64,000 bases of DNA, taken from the NCBI GenBank assembly GCA_963832875.1, contig CAWHWB010000002.1, positions 248,001 to 312,000 of the forward strand. Reading direction: 5' to 3'. How positions within the stretch are numbered: the stretch's first letter is position 1; every line of letters starts with the position of its first letter. Source of the DNA: AP-15 sp963832875 (lineage in GTDB: Bacteria; Pseudomonadota; Alphaproteobacteria; ATCC43930; CGMCC-115725). The notes under the pieces were generated by a model. It did not search any database and was not told the DNA's origin. It saw only the letters and a program-made list of their open reading frames with translations. Below, one piece after another: positions 25,434 to 34,017 of the stretch. The position numbers and the translations under genes were made by a program.

Positions 25434-25832
25434 TCAGGCGTGCCGCAGAACGCGCTCGATCTCGCCAATGGGAACCCCGTAGACCTTCGCAACCTGGTGA
25501 ACCGTGAGGCCGTATCTCACCCAGGTGCGGATGCGCGCGACCTGCGACGCCGGGACCGACGGTGTCGGCGACGGCTCGGGGGCGTCCGGAGTTTCTGGCT
25601 CCTGGTGACGGGCCGGTTCTGGCGAGATTATTCGTAGCACACGCGGTTTGCGCGCCGCTTGGTCGGCTGGCGCGGTGTCCGCAACTGATGGTGCGCTGAC
25701 CGGCGGTTTCGAGGTGAACAGCGCTTCGGCTGCTTGACGCGCGCTGTCGATCCGCTGGCGATCATCGGTGTGAGGGTGTGGTTGATGCTGTCGGCTAAGC
25801 AAGATTTGCTCCGTACGGTTGACCCAATTCAC
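25434..25832 (-). CDS. Hypothetical protein with C-terminal helix-turn-helix-like segment
   Basis: From GTG 25832 the frame reads VNWVNRTEQILLSRQHQPHP, then a Pro/Ala-rich linker and a C-terminal VRYGLTVHQVAKVYGVPIGE followed by IERVLRHA. The last 35 residues have the alternation of a helix-turn-helix (TVHQVAKVYGVPIGEIERVL). The frame stays open to 26015, but that part covers IS21-like terminal repeats and is unlikely to be coding. No good ribosome site precedes the GTG. Proteins with this tail are recalled as uncharacterised ORFs in Bradyrhizobium relatives. DNA binding is an inference. Confidence 0.45.
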   Translation of the reverse strand: MNWVNRTEQILLSRQHQPHPHTDDRQRIDSARQAAEALFTSKPPVSAPSVADTAPADQAARKPRVLRIISPEPARHQEPETPDAPEPSPTPSVPASQVARIRTWVRYGLTVHQVAKVYGVPIGEIERVLRHA

Positions 25833-25938
25833 GATATCGAAGGGGATTCGTTTGTTTTGGCAAGAACGTGGGGACTCCGAAACCGATCGGCAAGCTCCGT
25901 CCCCGCACCCCCGGCGCGGCGCCGTCTCAAATGTCCGC

Positions 25939-25978
25939 GCAAGGTTGAAATGATATCGCGTATGCAAAGTTGAAATGA
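25939..25978. repeat. Two direct 15-bp repeats, IS21-like terminal remnant
   Basis: GCAAGGTTGAAATGA at 25939-25953 and GCAAAGTTGAAATGA at 25964-25978 are direct repeats offset by 25 bp. IS21-family elements carry such multiple short terminal repeats. No istA/istB genes lie next to them, so this would be a solitary end. Confidence 0.4.
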
Positions 25979-26124
25979 CACCTGTTCGCTGGGCCTTTGA
26001 GTCATACCGCGGCACTTTCTCATCTTTGTTCCGTTGGGTGCGCTTGCTGCCTTGCCGCTGGACTTGCTTTCGTTATAAAGCGGTGGGCGGCAAAGTTTCT
26101 CTCATCAAAACACCCCCTGCGGGA

Positions 26125-27456
26125 CTACTTTTGGATCGTACCGGCGACTTTGGTCACGATGCTGTCGAGGACCTGGAACACCACCTCGACACTGTATCCG
26201 ACGAAAAACGCCAGAGCCGTCAGGGACAATGTCACGCCTTCGACCTTGATCGGCTGATCGCTGGTCCAGAGCAGGCCGAGGAGGCCGCCAAGAATCGTCC
26301 CGAGCAGCATCCGCAATGTCCCATGCAATCCGTCTCCCGGACGCAGCGTCGCGGCACGTACGCGCCTGTCGAGGTCGCGGTAGACGTAAGTGAACGCTCC
26401 GAGTGTACCGAGCAGCATCGGCAAAACAAATCCGGTGAGCCCCGCCATTTCGGTCGACGCCTGCAATTCGCTCGACACCGATTGCACCTCCGACAAGCCA
26501 GCTGGCTGAGCGCCAGGTTTGCCAAGCCCAGGCATGGGGATTAGATACGAGAGCCGATGCGTCGCGGCATTCCAGGAGGCTAGCTCGCCGCGCGTAATTT
26601 GGATTTTCTCGAATGCTTCGCGAAGGCGCTCGCAGATAGGCTGCTGATTCACGCCGGGCTGCGCATCTGATGCTCCGGGTCCGGGCGAGCCTTTCAAACA
26701 ATCCGCGATCAGGTTCGGGTTATGGGTCTGATCGATCGCGCCGACAACCAGCTGATACTCATTCCGCACGTAGTCGAGCTGCTGCATCTCGCTCCGACCC
26801 CTGTCGACGTGAACCATCAGCATCAGCGTAACAGCAAACAACAATAGACCCAGCAGGCCGGTTATGAGTGCCCAGCGAATCAGACGTTGCGCGGCCGACC
26901 TCGCCTCGAAGGACGCGATCGGGCTCATCTCGTCGTGCAGGAAGGCGGAAGTCAAACAAATCGACGTTACGGTGGCTGGCGCTGCCAAGGCGGCAAGAAT
27001 GCGGATACTGGAATAAAGCTGTTGCAGCAGCGCGTCGTCTGCAGCGGTCTCCTCCGGCGTCTTGGTCAGCAGCTCGACGTGAACACCCTGTGGGAATGGG
27101 ACGGAGCCGGCGTCGGGACCGGCCGCGCCGGTCTGATTGCCGGAGAGGGCACGTGCATCCGGGACTTCGGAACGCACAATGTGCCGCAGCAGCACTCGCA
27201 ACTCACTGAGTAAAGCCGTGACCTCGAACAAAGCCATGTTTTGCGGCGGCTTGCATCTCCCGGCAGAATCCGCCGGCAGCGTTGGCGGTACGGCGCTTTC
27301 CGGCTTCTGCTCCAGCCTCCCCCCAGGCGGGTCCGTCGCGGGTCCGGCCTTGTCCGTGGGCGCACGATCGGGCCCGCTCGGATGTTCAGGTACGCTTTCC
27401 TCAGTCGGCAAGTCGACACCTCGAATTTCTGGGTGTTCGGGCGGATTTGGGCGCAT
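26125..27456 (-). CDS. Hypothetical integral membrane protein
   Basis: A 443-residue protein with a Pro/Glu-rich hydrophilic N terminus of about 130 residues. A helix follows near 150-170 (LAALAAPATVTSICLTSAFL), then one near 195 (ALITGLLGLLLFAVTLMLMV). A loop of about 140 residues precedes three further hydrophobic segments: FVLPMLLGTLGAFTYVY, MLLGTILGGLLGLLW and LTALAFFVGYSVEVVFQVL. The central loop has CLKGSPGPGA and ICERLREAF and could be periplasmic. I recognise no family. The start MRPNPPEHPEIRGVDL is uncertain because the low-complexity N terminus would tolerate later starts. It stands alone between IS debris on both sides, suggesting an acquired segment. Confidence 0.6.
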   Translation of the reverse strand: MRPNPPEHPEIRGVDLPTEESVPEHPSGPDRAPTDKAGPATDPPGGRLEQKPESAVPPTLPADSAGRCKPPQNMALFEVTALLSELRVLLRHIVRSEVPDARALSGNQTGAAGPDAGSVPFPQGVHVELLTKTPEETAADDALLQQLYSSIRILAALAAPATVTSICLTSAFLHDEMSPIASFEARSAAQRLIRWALITGLLGLLLFAVTLMLMVHVDRGRSEMQQLDYVRNEYQLVVGAIDQTHNPNLIADCLKGSPGPGASDAQPGVNQQPICERLREAFEKIQITRGELASWNAATHRLSYLIPMPGLGKPGAQPAGLSEVQSVSSELQASTEMAGLTGFVLPMLLGTLGAFTYVYRDLDRRVRAATLRPGDGLHGTLRMLLGTILGGLLGLLWTSDQPIKVEGVTLSLTALAFFVGYSVEVVFQVLDSIVTKVAGTIQK

Positions 27457-27539
27457 TGGAGAGGCAGTATCGCCGGAGTGAGCTAACCGGTCCGGTAGCC
27501 GCTACGGTCGTGATTCCGCGGCCTGCTCGATCATGCGGG

Positions 27540-27858
27540 GGGCTCGGACAGCGCCAGGTGAAATTGTAAGTGAGATTGGCGACGTCGATGTCGTCGCGGG
27601 CGCGGATCAGGCCGATGGTGCTCACAATGAGGCCAAGACGGCATTCAGCACCGCATCCCACAGCGGGCGGCCGCCCTTAGCGCGATCCGAGCGCGCTAGC
27701 ACTGTCTGCACATCCGCCTGAAACAACTCGAAATCGACGAGGAGCGCGACCCGTTCCCGTAGATCGCGCGCTGCCGACACCTTGCGGCCGCCCGTCACCG
27801 TCGAAAAATCCCGGTTGCCCCCGCCATCGCCAATTCCCTGCACGCGTGACCATCCCAA
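27540..27858 (-). mobile_element. IS5-like transposase remnant with internal deletion
   Basis: The right part reads VALLVDFELFQADVQTVLAR and SDRAKGGRPLWDAVL, the N-terminal helix region of IS5-group transposases. About 40 bases later another frame gives TIGLIRARDDIDVANLTYNF, the conserved C-terminal tail. The whole DDE core between them is deleted. No flanking inverted repeats were identified. Confidence 0.65.
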
Positions 27859-28137
27859 AGAGGCGATTCGTCGCCAAAAGCCAGCGGTTTTTAGAGCTGT
27901 CCAGGTGCTCCCGATCCGCTGCTCCCTCTATCCTAGAGCTGACGTCCAAATTCGCCCTTCGGTTGGTCTGAGCCGGTCAACCAACTCGCATCCAATTTCG
28001 GCTGTGAGTATAGTGGCCGCAGAGTTTACTTCACTTTGCTTCGTCTCGGCTGCGCCGGTAAGAGGTCAGCCGGTGCATCGCCCGGTAGCCGAGCCGTTTA
28101 TTGTAAAGGCGTTGACGGTCGCCGACAGGGAGGAAAC

Positions 28138-28683
28138 ATGGCCGATACTTTCGCTACCTGCCTCGCGTTTACGCTCCAGGCCGAAGGCGGCTATGTCGAT
28201 GATCCCGCCGACCCCGGCGGCGCCACCAACAGGGGCATCACCTTGGCGACATACCGCCAGTGGTCCGACGACCCCGACTTCGGCATTGCCCAAATCCAGG
28301 ATATGACCGAGCGAACCGCAAGAGCAATCTACCGATCGCTTTACTGGAACCCGTTGCGGGCCGACGCGCTACCGGCCGGGGTCGATCTCAGCGTCTTCGA
28401 TATGGGTGTAAACGGGGGGATCTGGGGATCGGCTCGGCTGCTGCAGCGGGCGCTGGGCTTTTCGGGGGACGAGCTCGATGGCTCGATCGGTCCGCAGACC
28501 CTGGGCGCAGCAGCGAAATGCGACGCCCGCACTCTAGTTGACGATCTTGCTGATCAGCAGACAGCGTATTACCGGTCGCTCGCTGACTTCGACACCTTTG
28601 GCGCGGGATGGCTCAACCGCACCGAAGCGCGGCGCGCTGCGGCGCTGGCAATGATCGAGGAGACGGAACCGACGACGGCATAG
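28138..28683 (+). CDS. Glycoside hydrolase family 108 endolysin / zliS-like protein
   Basis: A 181-residue protein from ATG 28138 with AGGGAGGAA seven bases upstream; a longer in-frame start has no support. LQAEGGYVDDPADPGGATNR carries the GH108 catalytic Glu (Glu16) and GGATNRGIT signature. The second half (DLSVFDMGVNGG, LQRALGF, DGSIGPQTLGA) is the predicted peptidoglycan-binding part. GH108 proteins cleave the glycan strands of peptidoglycan; they occur in prophages and as secretion activators. No holin or other phage genes are adjacent, so it is an orphan. It lacks a signal peptide, as endolysins of this family usually do. Confidence 0.85.
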   Translation: MADTFATCLAFTLQAEGGYVDDPADPGGATNRGITLATYRQWSDDPDFGIAQIQDMTERTARAIYRSLYWNPLRADALPAGVDLSVFDMGVNGGIWGSARLLQRALGFSGDELDGSIGPQTLGAAAKCDARTLVDDLADQQTAYYRSLADFDTFGAGWLNRTEARRAAALAMIEETEPTTA

Positions 28684-29037
28684 ATTGCCGCGACAGGGTC
28701 AGATCAACTGGGTCATGGATCAGTCCCATCACGGCGAAAGTGGCGGCGTTTTCTGCCTTAACGCCGACGGAGCCGATCGTGGCCTCCCCTCGCCCGCCTC
28801 TCCGCCCCGCGCCGGGGCGCAACCCCTGCTATAAGCGGAGGATCATCGCGTTCTCACTCGATGGTCCAATCCCGTGGGAAGTTCGAGCATCGCATGCGCC
28901 GGCGGCGGCATGCCGGAAGCCCGATGCCCGTCTTCATCCCAAACTACCCCGGCTTGAACCCGTTCCCGCCGGGAGTAGGTTTCTGCTGAGGCTGACGGAG
29001 TGCAGCGTTTGAGACCCACATTGGAAAGGAAAGCACC
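28684..29037. other. Intergenic region, no gene recognised
   Basis: About 350 bp between the GH108 gene and the small ORF before the VOC gene. It contains a GC-rich stretch with short inverted runs around 28800 (CCCCGCGCCGGGGCG). No open frame here has a ribosome site or family resemblance. Confidence 0.4.
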
Positions 29038-29133
29038 ATGAATCCTGCAATGAGGAGCGCGCGGAGGTCGCCCAGGGGCACCACGGCGACCGGAAAGAAG
29101 CCTGAAGGATTCACGGAGGAGGGGCGCCGATGA
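29038..29133 (+). CDS. Short leader-like ORF (31 aa)
   Basis: ATG 29038 follows GGAAAGGAAAG and encodes MNPAMRSARRSPRGTTATGK, ending EEGRR with TGA 29131-29133, which overlaps the next gene's ATG (ATGA). It may be a truncated gene or a translational-coupling leader; the ending KKPEGFTEEGRR looks like the start of a longer DUF1801-type protein. Weak evidence. Confidence 0.35.
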   Translation: MNPAMRSARRSPRGTTATGKKPEGFTEEGRR

Positions 29134-29585
29134 GCGGCATGGATGCCAAGCTCGATCAAATCAATCTTGTCAGCGGCGACCTTGCAGCATCGATCGCCTT
29201 TTATCGCCGATTGGGTCTCAAGATACCTGAAGAGCGTGTCTGGAAAATCCAAAATAGCATCAATCACGTGAGTGCCGGCGAATCCAAGAGTTCAGCAATC
29301 GATGTCGATATCGACAGCATCGCCTTCGCGCGACTTTGGAACCAGGGCTCGCAGGGAAGGCAGGACCTACGGCGCAGGATCGTTGTCGGATTCAAACTGC
29401 CATCGCGGCCGGCGGTCGACGCCACCTATGACGACCTAACCGGTGCGGGTTATGTGGGCTTGCAGGTGCCCTATGGCGCCTACCCGGGCTCGCGATATGC
29501 AATCATCAAAGATCCGGATGGCATCGCCGTTGGTTTGATGAGCCCGCGCCCTCCAGAGGCTCGTTCCGCGCCGCCTCAGATCTAG
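29130..29585 (+). CDS. VOC-family (glyoxalase/bleomycin-resistance-like) protein
   Basis: A 151-residue single vicinal-oxygen-chelate protein. Typical features are the opening DQINLVSGDLAASIAFYRRL and the closing RYAIIKDPDGIAVGLMSP. GGAGGAGG lies 8 bases before ATG 29130. VOC folds bind a metal and act on varied small molecules; the His/Glu ligands are only partly in standard places here, so catalysis is uncertain. It overlaps the preceding short ORF by ATGA. Confidence 0.78.
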   Translation: MSGMDAKLDQINLVSGDLAASIAFYRRLGLKIPEERVWKIQNSINHVSAGESKSSAIDVDIDSIAFARLWNQGSQGRQDLRRRIVVGFKLPSRPAVDATYDDLTGAGYVGLQVPYGAYPGSRYAIIKDPDGIAVGLMSPRPPEARSAPPQI

Positions 29586-29878
29586 GCTGATTGCCGTAGT
29601 GTGCCAAGCTGCAAATATCGGCCATGGCAGCGTGACTCAGACGAAACGACCTCCGAGGGTCCCAGTGCGGTTTATGGTCCATAGATATCATGCTTCGAGG
29701 CGGGACCGTCCATTTCCCGCCGCTGACGATCCAGCTGGTGGTGGTGTTCGGCGACGACGATTTAGCGCGCATATCGATTGTTCAAACGCGGTCCTCGCCG
29801 CCTTGCCGCAAGCCGTTCCCCGGATGATTTCGGCCGAGCCTTGCCGTGGGGCGGTCCGCTCCTTATAGTCTACGGCTC

Positions 29879-30868
29879 ATGCAGGGAGCCGCTTGCGAGA
29901 CCGCGTTCCGGCACCGCCATCTGCTCGGCATCGAGGGTCTGTCGCCGGCGGAGATCGAACACTTTCTCGACCTCGCCGATGGCTATGTCGAACTGAACCG
30001 CCAGGCCGAAAAAAAGCGCGCGCTGCTGCGCGGCCGCACAATCATCAACTGCTTTTTCGAGAATTCGACCCGCACCCGTACCTCGTTCGAGGTCGCCGGC
30101 AAAAGGCTCGGCGGCGACGTGATCAACATGGCCGTCGCGGTCAGCTCGATGGTCAAGGGCGAGACCCTGATCGACACGGCGATGACCCTAAACGCGATGC
30201 ACCCCGACGTTCTGGTGGTGCGTCATCCCGAATCGGGGGCGGTGCAGCTGCTCGCGGAAAAGGTCGATTGCGCGGTCGTCAACGCCGGCGACGGCAGCCA
30301 CGAGCACCCGACCCAGGCATTGCTCGACGCGCTGACGATTCGCCGGCGCAAGGGCCGGCTCGGCGGCCTCGCCGTGGCGATCTGCGGCGACGTGCTGCAC
30401 AGCCGGGTGGCGCGCTCGAATATCGCGCTCCTCAACATCATGGGGGCGCGGGTGCGGGTCGTGGCGCCGCGCACGCTGCTGCCGGCGGCGGTCGAGCGGC
30501 TCGGCGTCGAGGTGTTCCACGACATGGCGGCGGGCCTCGCCGATGTCGACATCGTGATGATGCTGCGGCTGCAGAGCGAGCGCATGCACGGCTCGTTCGT
30601 GCCGTCTTCGCGCGAGTATTTCCATTTCTTCGGCCTCGACTACGCGAAGCTGCGCGCGGCCAAGCCCGACGCACTGATCATGCATCCGGGGCCGATGAAC
30701 CGCGGCGTCGAGATCGGCAGCGAGGTCGCCGACGACATCGACCGCAGCCTCATTCGCCATCAGGTCGAGATGGGGGTCGCGGTGCGCATGGCCTGCCTCG
30801 AGATCCTGACCCACGATCTCGGCAACGGCCCGCCATCTTTTCCTCCCCCGCGAGCGGGGGAGGGTTAG
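29879..30868 (+). CDS. pyrB: Aspartate carbamoyltransferase catalytic subunit
   Basis: A 329-residue ATCase catalytic chain. The carbamoyl-phosphate motif is FFENSTRTRTSFE, followed by DGSHEHPTQALLD and MHPGPMNRGVEI. It condenses carbamoyl phosphate with aspartate in pyrimidine synthesis. I start at ATG 29879 (MQGAACETAFRHRHLLGIEG); the 11-codon upstream extension is unlikely. The last residues PPSFPPPRAGEG are encoded by a GC-rich palindrome (30842-30863), so the C-terminal tail comes from a REP insertion that also sets the stop. No pyrI follows; it pairs with the dihydroorotase-like gene 9 bp downstream, as in dodecameric ATCases. Confidence 0.95.
   Translation: MQGAACETAFRHRHLLGIEGLSPAEIEHFLDLADGYVELNRQAEKKRALLRGRTIINCFFENSTRTRTSFEVAGKRLGGDVINMAVAVSSMVKGETLIDTAMTLNAMHPDVLVVRHPESGAVQLLAEKVDCAVVNAGDGSHEHPTQALLDALTIRRRKGRLGGLAVAICGDVLHSRVARSNIALLNIMGARVRVVAPRTLLPAAVERLGVEVFHDMAAGLADVDIVMMLRLQSERMHGSFVPSSREYFHFFGLDYAKLRAAKPDALIMHPGPMNRGVEIGSEVADDIDRSLIRHQVEMGVAVRMACLEILTHDLGNGPPSFPPPRAGEG
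30842..30863. repeat. Palindromic repeat at the pyrB 3' end
   Basis: CCTCCCCCGC and GCGGGGGAGG around GA, perfect ten-base arms lying inside the last codons of pyrB, immediately before its TAG. Confidence 0.65.
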
Positions 30869-30877
30869 CGAGGGGGC

Positions 30878-32218
30878 GTGAACCCTTCCCCGGCGAGAGC
30901 CGCCCGCCTGCTGATCCGCGGCGCCCGGATGCTCGACCCGGCGAGCCGGCGCGACGAAGTCGGCGATCTCCTCGTCGAGGATGGCCGGATCATGGCGGTC
31001 GGCGGCGATCTCTCGGACAGCGCTGCGGATGGCGAAACCATCTCCGCCCAGGGGCTGTGCCTCGCCCCCGGCCTCGTCGATATGCGCGTGCAACTGCGCG
31101 AGCCCGGCGCCGAGCACATGGAATCGATCGAGAGCGGCGGGCGAGCCGCGGCCGCCGGCGGGGTCACGACGATGGTTGCGCTACCCAACACCGAGCCGCC
31201 GGTTGACGATGTCTCGGTCGTCGAGTTCCTGGCCCGCCGGGCGCGCGAGGTCAGGCTCGCCAAGATCCACACCTACGCCGCGGCGACCAAAGGGCTCGCC
31301 GGCAAGCAGCTGACCGAGATGGGCCTGCTCGCCGCCAACGGCGCGCTCGGTTTCACCGACGGTGTCAAGGCGGTCGCAGACGCGCTGGTCATGCGCCGGG
31401 TGCTGGCCTATGCCCGCAGCTTCGATCTTTTGGTATTGCAGCACCCGGAGGAGCCGAGCCTTGCCGCTGCGGGCGAGGTCAACGAGGGCGAGATCGCCAC
31501 CCGGCTCGGCCTGTCGGCGATCACCCCGATGGCCGAGATCATCATGATCGAGCGCGACCTGCGACTCGTCGAATTGACCGGCGCGCGCTACCATGCGGCC
31601 CACCTGTCGACCGCCGCTGGGGTCGAGGCGATCCGGCGGGCGAAGGGGCGGGGGCTCCGGGTGACCTGCGACACCGCCCCTCCCTATTTTACGCTGAACG
31701 AGACCGCGATCGGCGACTATCGCACCTTTGCCAAATTGTCGCCGCCGTTGCGCGGCGAAGCCGACCGACGCGCGATCGTCGAGGGGCTGCGCGATGGCAC
31801 GATCGATGCAATTGCCAGCGACCACGCGCCGTGGGACCAGGATTCGAAGCGGCTGCCGTTCAGCTCGGCCGCTTACGGCATCGTCGGTCTCGAAACCCTG
31901 CTGCCATTGTCATTGGCGCTTTATCATAATCGCGATCTCGGGCTCCTCGATCTGTTGGCGCGGCTGAGCTCAAACCCCGCAAATATCCTGCGCCTCCCGG
32001 TCGGCCGGCTGGCTCTGGGTGCGCCCGCCGACCTAGTGCTGTTCGACCCCGATCAGCCGTGGCTGATCTGCCCTGACGCGTTCCGTTCGAAATCCAAGAA
32101 CGCTCCCTTCGACGGGCACCCGGTCCAAGGCGGGGTCAAGTGCACGATCGTTGACGGCCGGACCATCTTCCGCCGCGAGAGCGCAGGCACGGACGAAGAA
32201 AGGGAGGTGCGTCGATGA
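30878..32218 (+). CDS. pyrC: Dihydroorotase-like protein lacking the HxH metal pair (PyrC')
   Basis: A 446-residue amidohydrolase-fold protein next to pyrB. Active class I dihydroorotases have a D-x-H-x-H motif; here it reads VDMRVQLREPG, so both His are replaced (Arg70, Gln72). Other ligand positions remain: GFTDG, HPEEP, YHAAHLST and ASDHAPW. In Pseudomonas a similar inactive PyrC' is needed for assembly of the ATCase dodecamer, and alphaproteobacterial homologues also show the loss (recalled). I therefore infer a structural partner of PyrB, with an active dihydroorotase elsewhere in the genome. Residual activity with fewer metals cannot be excluded. The stop overlaps the ATG of a RidA fragment. 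Confidence 0.88.
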   Translation: MNPSPARAARLLIRGARMLDPASRRDEVGDLLVEDGRIMAVGGDLSDSAADGETISAQGLCLAPGLVDMRVQLREPGAEHMESIESGGRAAAAGGVTTMVALPNTEPPVDDVSVVEFLARRAREVRLAKIHTYAAATKGLAGKQLTEMGLLAANGALGFTDGVKAVADALVMRRVLAYARSFDLLVLQHPEEPSLAAAGEVNEGEIATRLGLSAITPMAEIIMIERDLRLVELTGARYHAAHLSTAAGVEAIRRAKGRGLRVTCDTAPPYFTLNETAIGDYRTFAKLSPPLRGEADRRAIVEGLRDGTIDAIASDHAPWDQDSKRLPFSSAAYGIVGLETLLPLSLALYHNRDLGLLDLLARLSSNPANILRLPVGRLALGAPADLVLFDPDQPWLICPDAFRSKSKNAPFDGHPVQGGVKCTIVDGRTIFRRESAGTDEEREVRR

Positions 32219-32349
32219 CGGTGCTGGCCGCCGCCGGCATCGACAACCCGAAGCTGTTGTCGGCGACGATCTGGCTCGCTGACATGCGCCATTTCGACGA
32301 CATGAACGCGGTCTGGGACCGACCTCGCCAGGCGACACCCGCGGCCTGA
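32215..32349 (+). pseudogene. RidA (YjgF) family fragment
   Basis: ATG 32215 overlaps the pyrC stop (ATGA), and 44 codons follow: MTVLAAAGIDNPKLLSATIW, LADMRHFDDMNAVWD, then an unrelated tail to TGA 32347-32349. The first 36 residues match the middle of RidA enamine deaminases; the N-terminal strand pair and the C-terminal part with the conserved Arg are absent. It is probably a leftover of a deleted gene that happens to be translationally coupled to pyrC. Confidence 0.68.
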
Positions 32350-32624
32350 GTCGAAGCCGCCTCGCCGATCCCCACTAGAAAGTCGAAATCGCAGCAATCG
32401 CGGCACTGCGGGTAGTATCTCGGATTCGGCGCCGGTTCCAGTGACTGTGCAAACAGCCCTCAGCATGTGACAGCTCGGCCTTTCGTGCTGGAAATTTTGA
32501 AATGGGAGTTTTGGGTAGGAATTTTGGAAAAACCACCCGAACTTCGACTTGGCAATAACGCATCGTTAACCACCGCGGGTGCATCAGATTGCTTCCGATA
32601 CCGCAGGCAGTCAGAGAAACCGGC

Positions 32625-33158
32625 ATGCGCTTCCACCTGATCATCGCCAGCGCCGCAATCGCAGTTTCGATCACCGCGGCCTATGCCAACCAGCCTTTCG
32701 ACAAGTATCCGGTGGCTGGAACGTATAGCGGCCCGCCGGCAATGCCGGATTTCACCGGGCGGGATCAGGAATTCAAGGAGTTCAGCACCCGAATTCAGGA
32801 TGGTATCAAAAAGGGCGCCAACTTTGCCGGCCGGTACAAGGTGATCCCGATTGGTTGCGGAACCGGATGCAGTTTTATTGTTGTTGCCGATGTATCGACA
32901 GGGCAGGTCTACACCTTCCCACACGGTGGCGAGGAGGATCAGATGCTGCGATTAGAGTACCAAGTGTCGAGCAATCTGATCCGTGCATGGTGGGTCCCAA
33001 ATCCGCAGAATACGGATCAATGCTTACAGGAAGACTTGCTTTTGAAAAACGGCCAATTCGTGTCTTTGGGCAGATCGGGCCCCGCCGCGTGCCCTGCGGG
33101 CAACTCGATAAAGGTGTCTGCAAGTCGTTACGAGTCTGCGGGGCAGTCGTCCCGGTAG
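32625..33158 (+). CDS. Hypothetical periplasmic protein
   Basis: A 177-residue protein starting MRFHLIIASAAIAVSITAAY with cleavage likely after AYA, so it is exported. The mature part opens NQPFDKYPVAGTYSGPPAMP and contains GANFAGRYKVIPIGCGTGCS (two Cys that could form a disulfide) and WWVPNPQNTDQCLQED. I know uncharacterised proteins of this pattern, but no function. GC content is lower than in the surrounding genes. No operon partner; about 275 bp of empty sequence lie upstream. Confidence 0.65.
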   Translation: MRFHLIIASAAIAVSITAAYANQPFDKYPVAGTYSGPPAMPDFTGRDQEFKEFSTRIQDGIKKGANFAGRYKVIPIGCGTGCSFIVVADVSTGQVYTFPHGGEEDQMLRLEYQVSSNLIRAWWVPNPQNTDQCLQEDLLLKNGQFVSLGRSGPAACPAGNSIKVSASRYESAGQSSR

Positions 33159-33311
33159 GTGTAAGGAAGGGGTGGCGCGCCGCCGCCTTTGATCCGCGCC
33201 GCGACCCTGCCGGATTTGCCAGAAACCGGCTTCCGCGCCGAAAAAAGAGAGAGGCTTGCGCAGCGAGTCGTCAGTTCCGAATACGCCGTGGCTGCCTGGG
33301 TATCGCCCGGC

Positions 33312-33663
33312 TCAACCCCTCGCCTGCGGCAGGTCCATACGCACGGCGACGGCGGCGCTGGCGATGATTGCGGTATCGCCGGTCTCGTCGGCGACGTCGA
33401 GGCCGCCTTTGATCACCTTGACCGTGACTTCGCCATGCGGCAGTGCGGCCTTGACTGCGGCGGCGTCGACCTTGTCCGGCCGTTGCACCCCGATGGTCAC
33501 TTCGACCTGCATTTTGCGCGAAGTCGAGCCCAAAGGTGCGGATCAGGGTCAGCGAGCTGTGGTGTAGCGCGTCCAAAACCGCGCGGACCGCGGCCTTGGT
33601 ATAGTCGCCGCCGTGCAGATCGTTGCCGCTGCCCATTTCGAGGATGACCCGCTTTGCGGTCAT
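33312..33663 (-). pseudogene. Lin0512-family protein, +1 frameshift (copy A)
   Basis: From ATG 33663 the frame reads MTAKRVILEMGSGNDLHGGD and YTKAAVRAVLDALHHSSLTL to FGLDFAQ. Removing one A from the run in CAAAATG restores MQVEVTIGVQRPDKVDAAAV and the rest to 33312, giving about 116 residues, a normal Lin0512 length. The family is conserved but uncharacterised. The start ATG overlaps the stop of copy B (ATGA), so the two were translated together. Whether the shift is real, programmed or a read error at a homopolymer cannot be told here. Confidence 0.7.
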
Positions 33664-34017
33664 GATGCCCTCCCGCCGGCGATGTCGAGCCGCACGATTG
33701 CAGCGGCGTTGGCGATCACCGTCTTATTGGTGCCCGAAATCATTGGCGATTTCGAGACCACCCTCGACCACCTCGACCGTGCCCGTGCCATGCGGCAACA
33801 CCGCCAGAACCGCCGCCTTGTCGACTTGCTCGGGGTGCGGCACGCCGATCCGGATCTCGACCCGCATCGAGTCAACCGGCAGCCCGACCGCGTCGGCGAC
33901 GCTGAGCGAATTGTGCCACAAGGCGTCGCGCAGCGCGCGCACTGCCGCCTTGGTGTAATCCGCCCCGCGGATATCGGTGCCCATGCCGATCTGGAGCACC
34001 ATGCGCTGCCAGGCCAT
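33660..34017 (-). pseudogene. Lin0512-family protein, +1 frameshift (copy B)
   Basis: From ATG 34017 the frame reads MAWQRMVLQIGMGTDIRGAD, then MRVEIRIGVPHPEQVDKAAV and VVEGGLEIANDF before a premature stop. Deleting one T in GATTTCGG continues it as GTNKTVIANAAAIVRLDIAG to TGA 33660, the normal C terminus. It shares the framework DYTKAAVRA with copy A, so this is a tandem duplication. It is divergent from the ABC importer with about 117 bp between. Confidence 0.7.
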
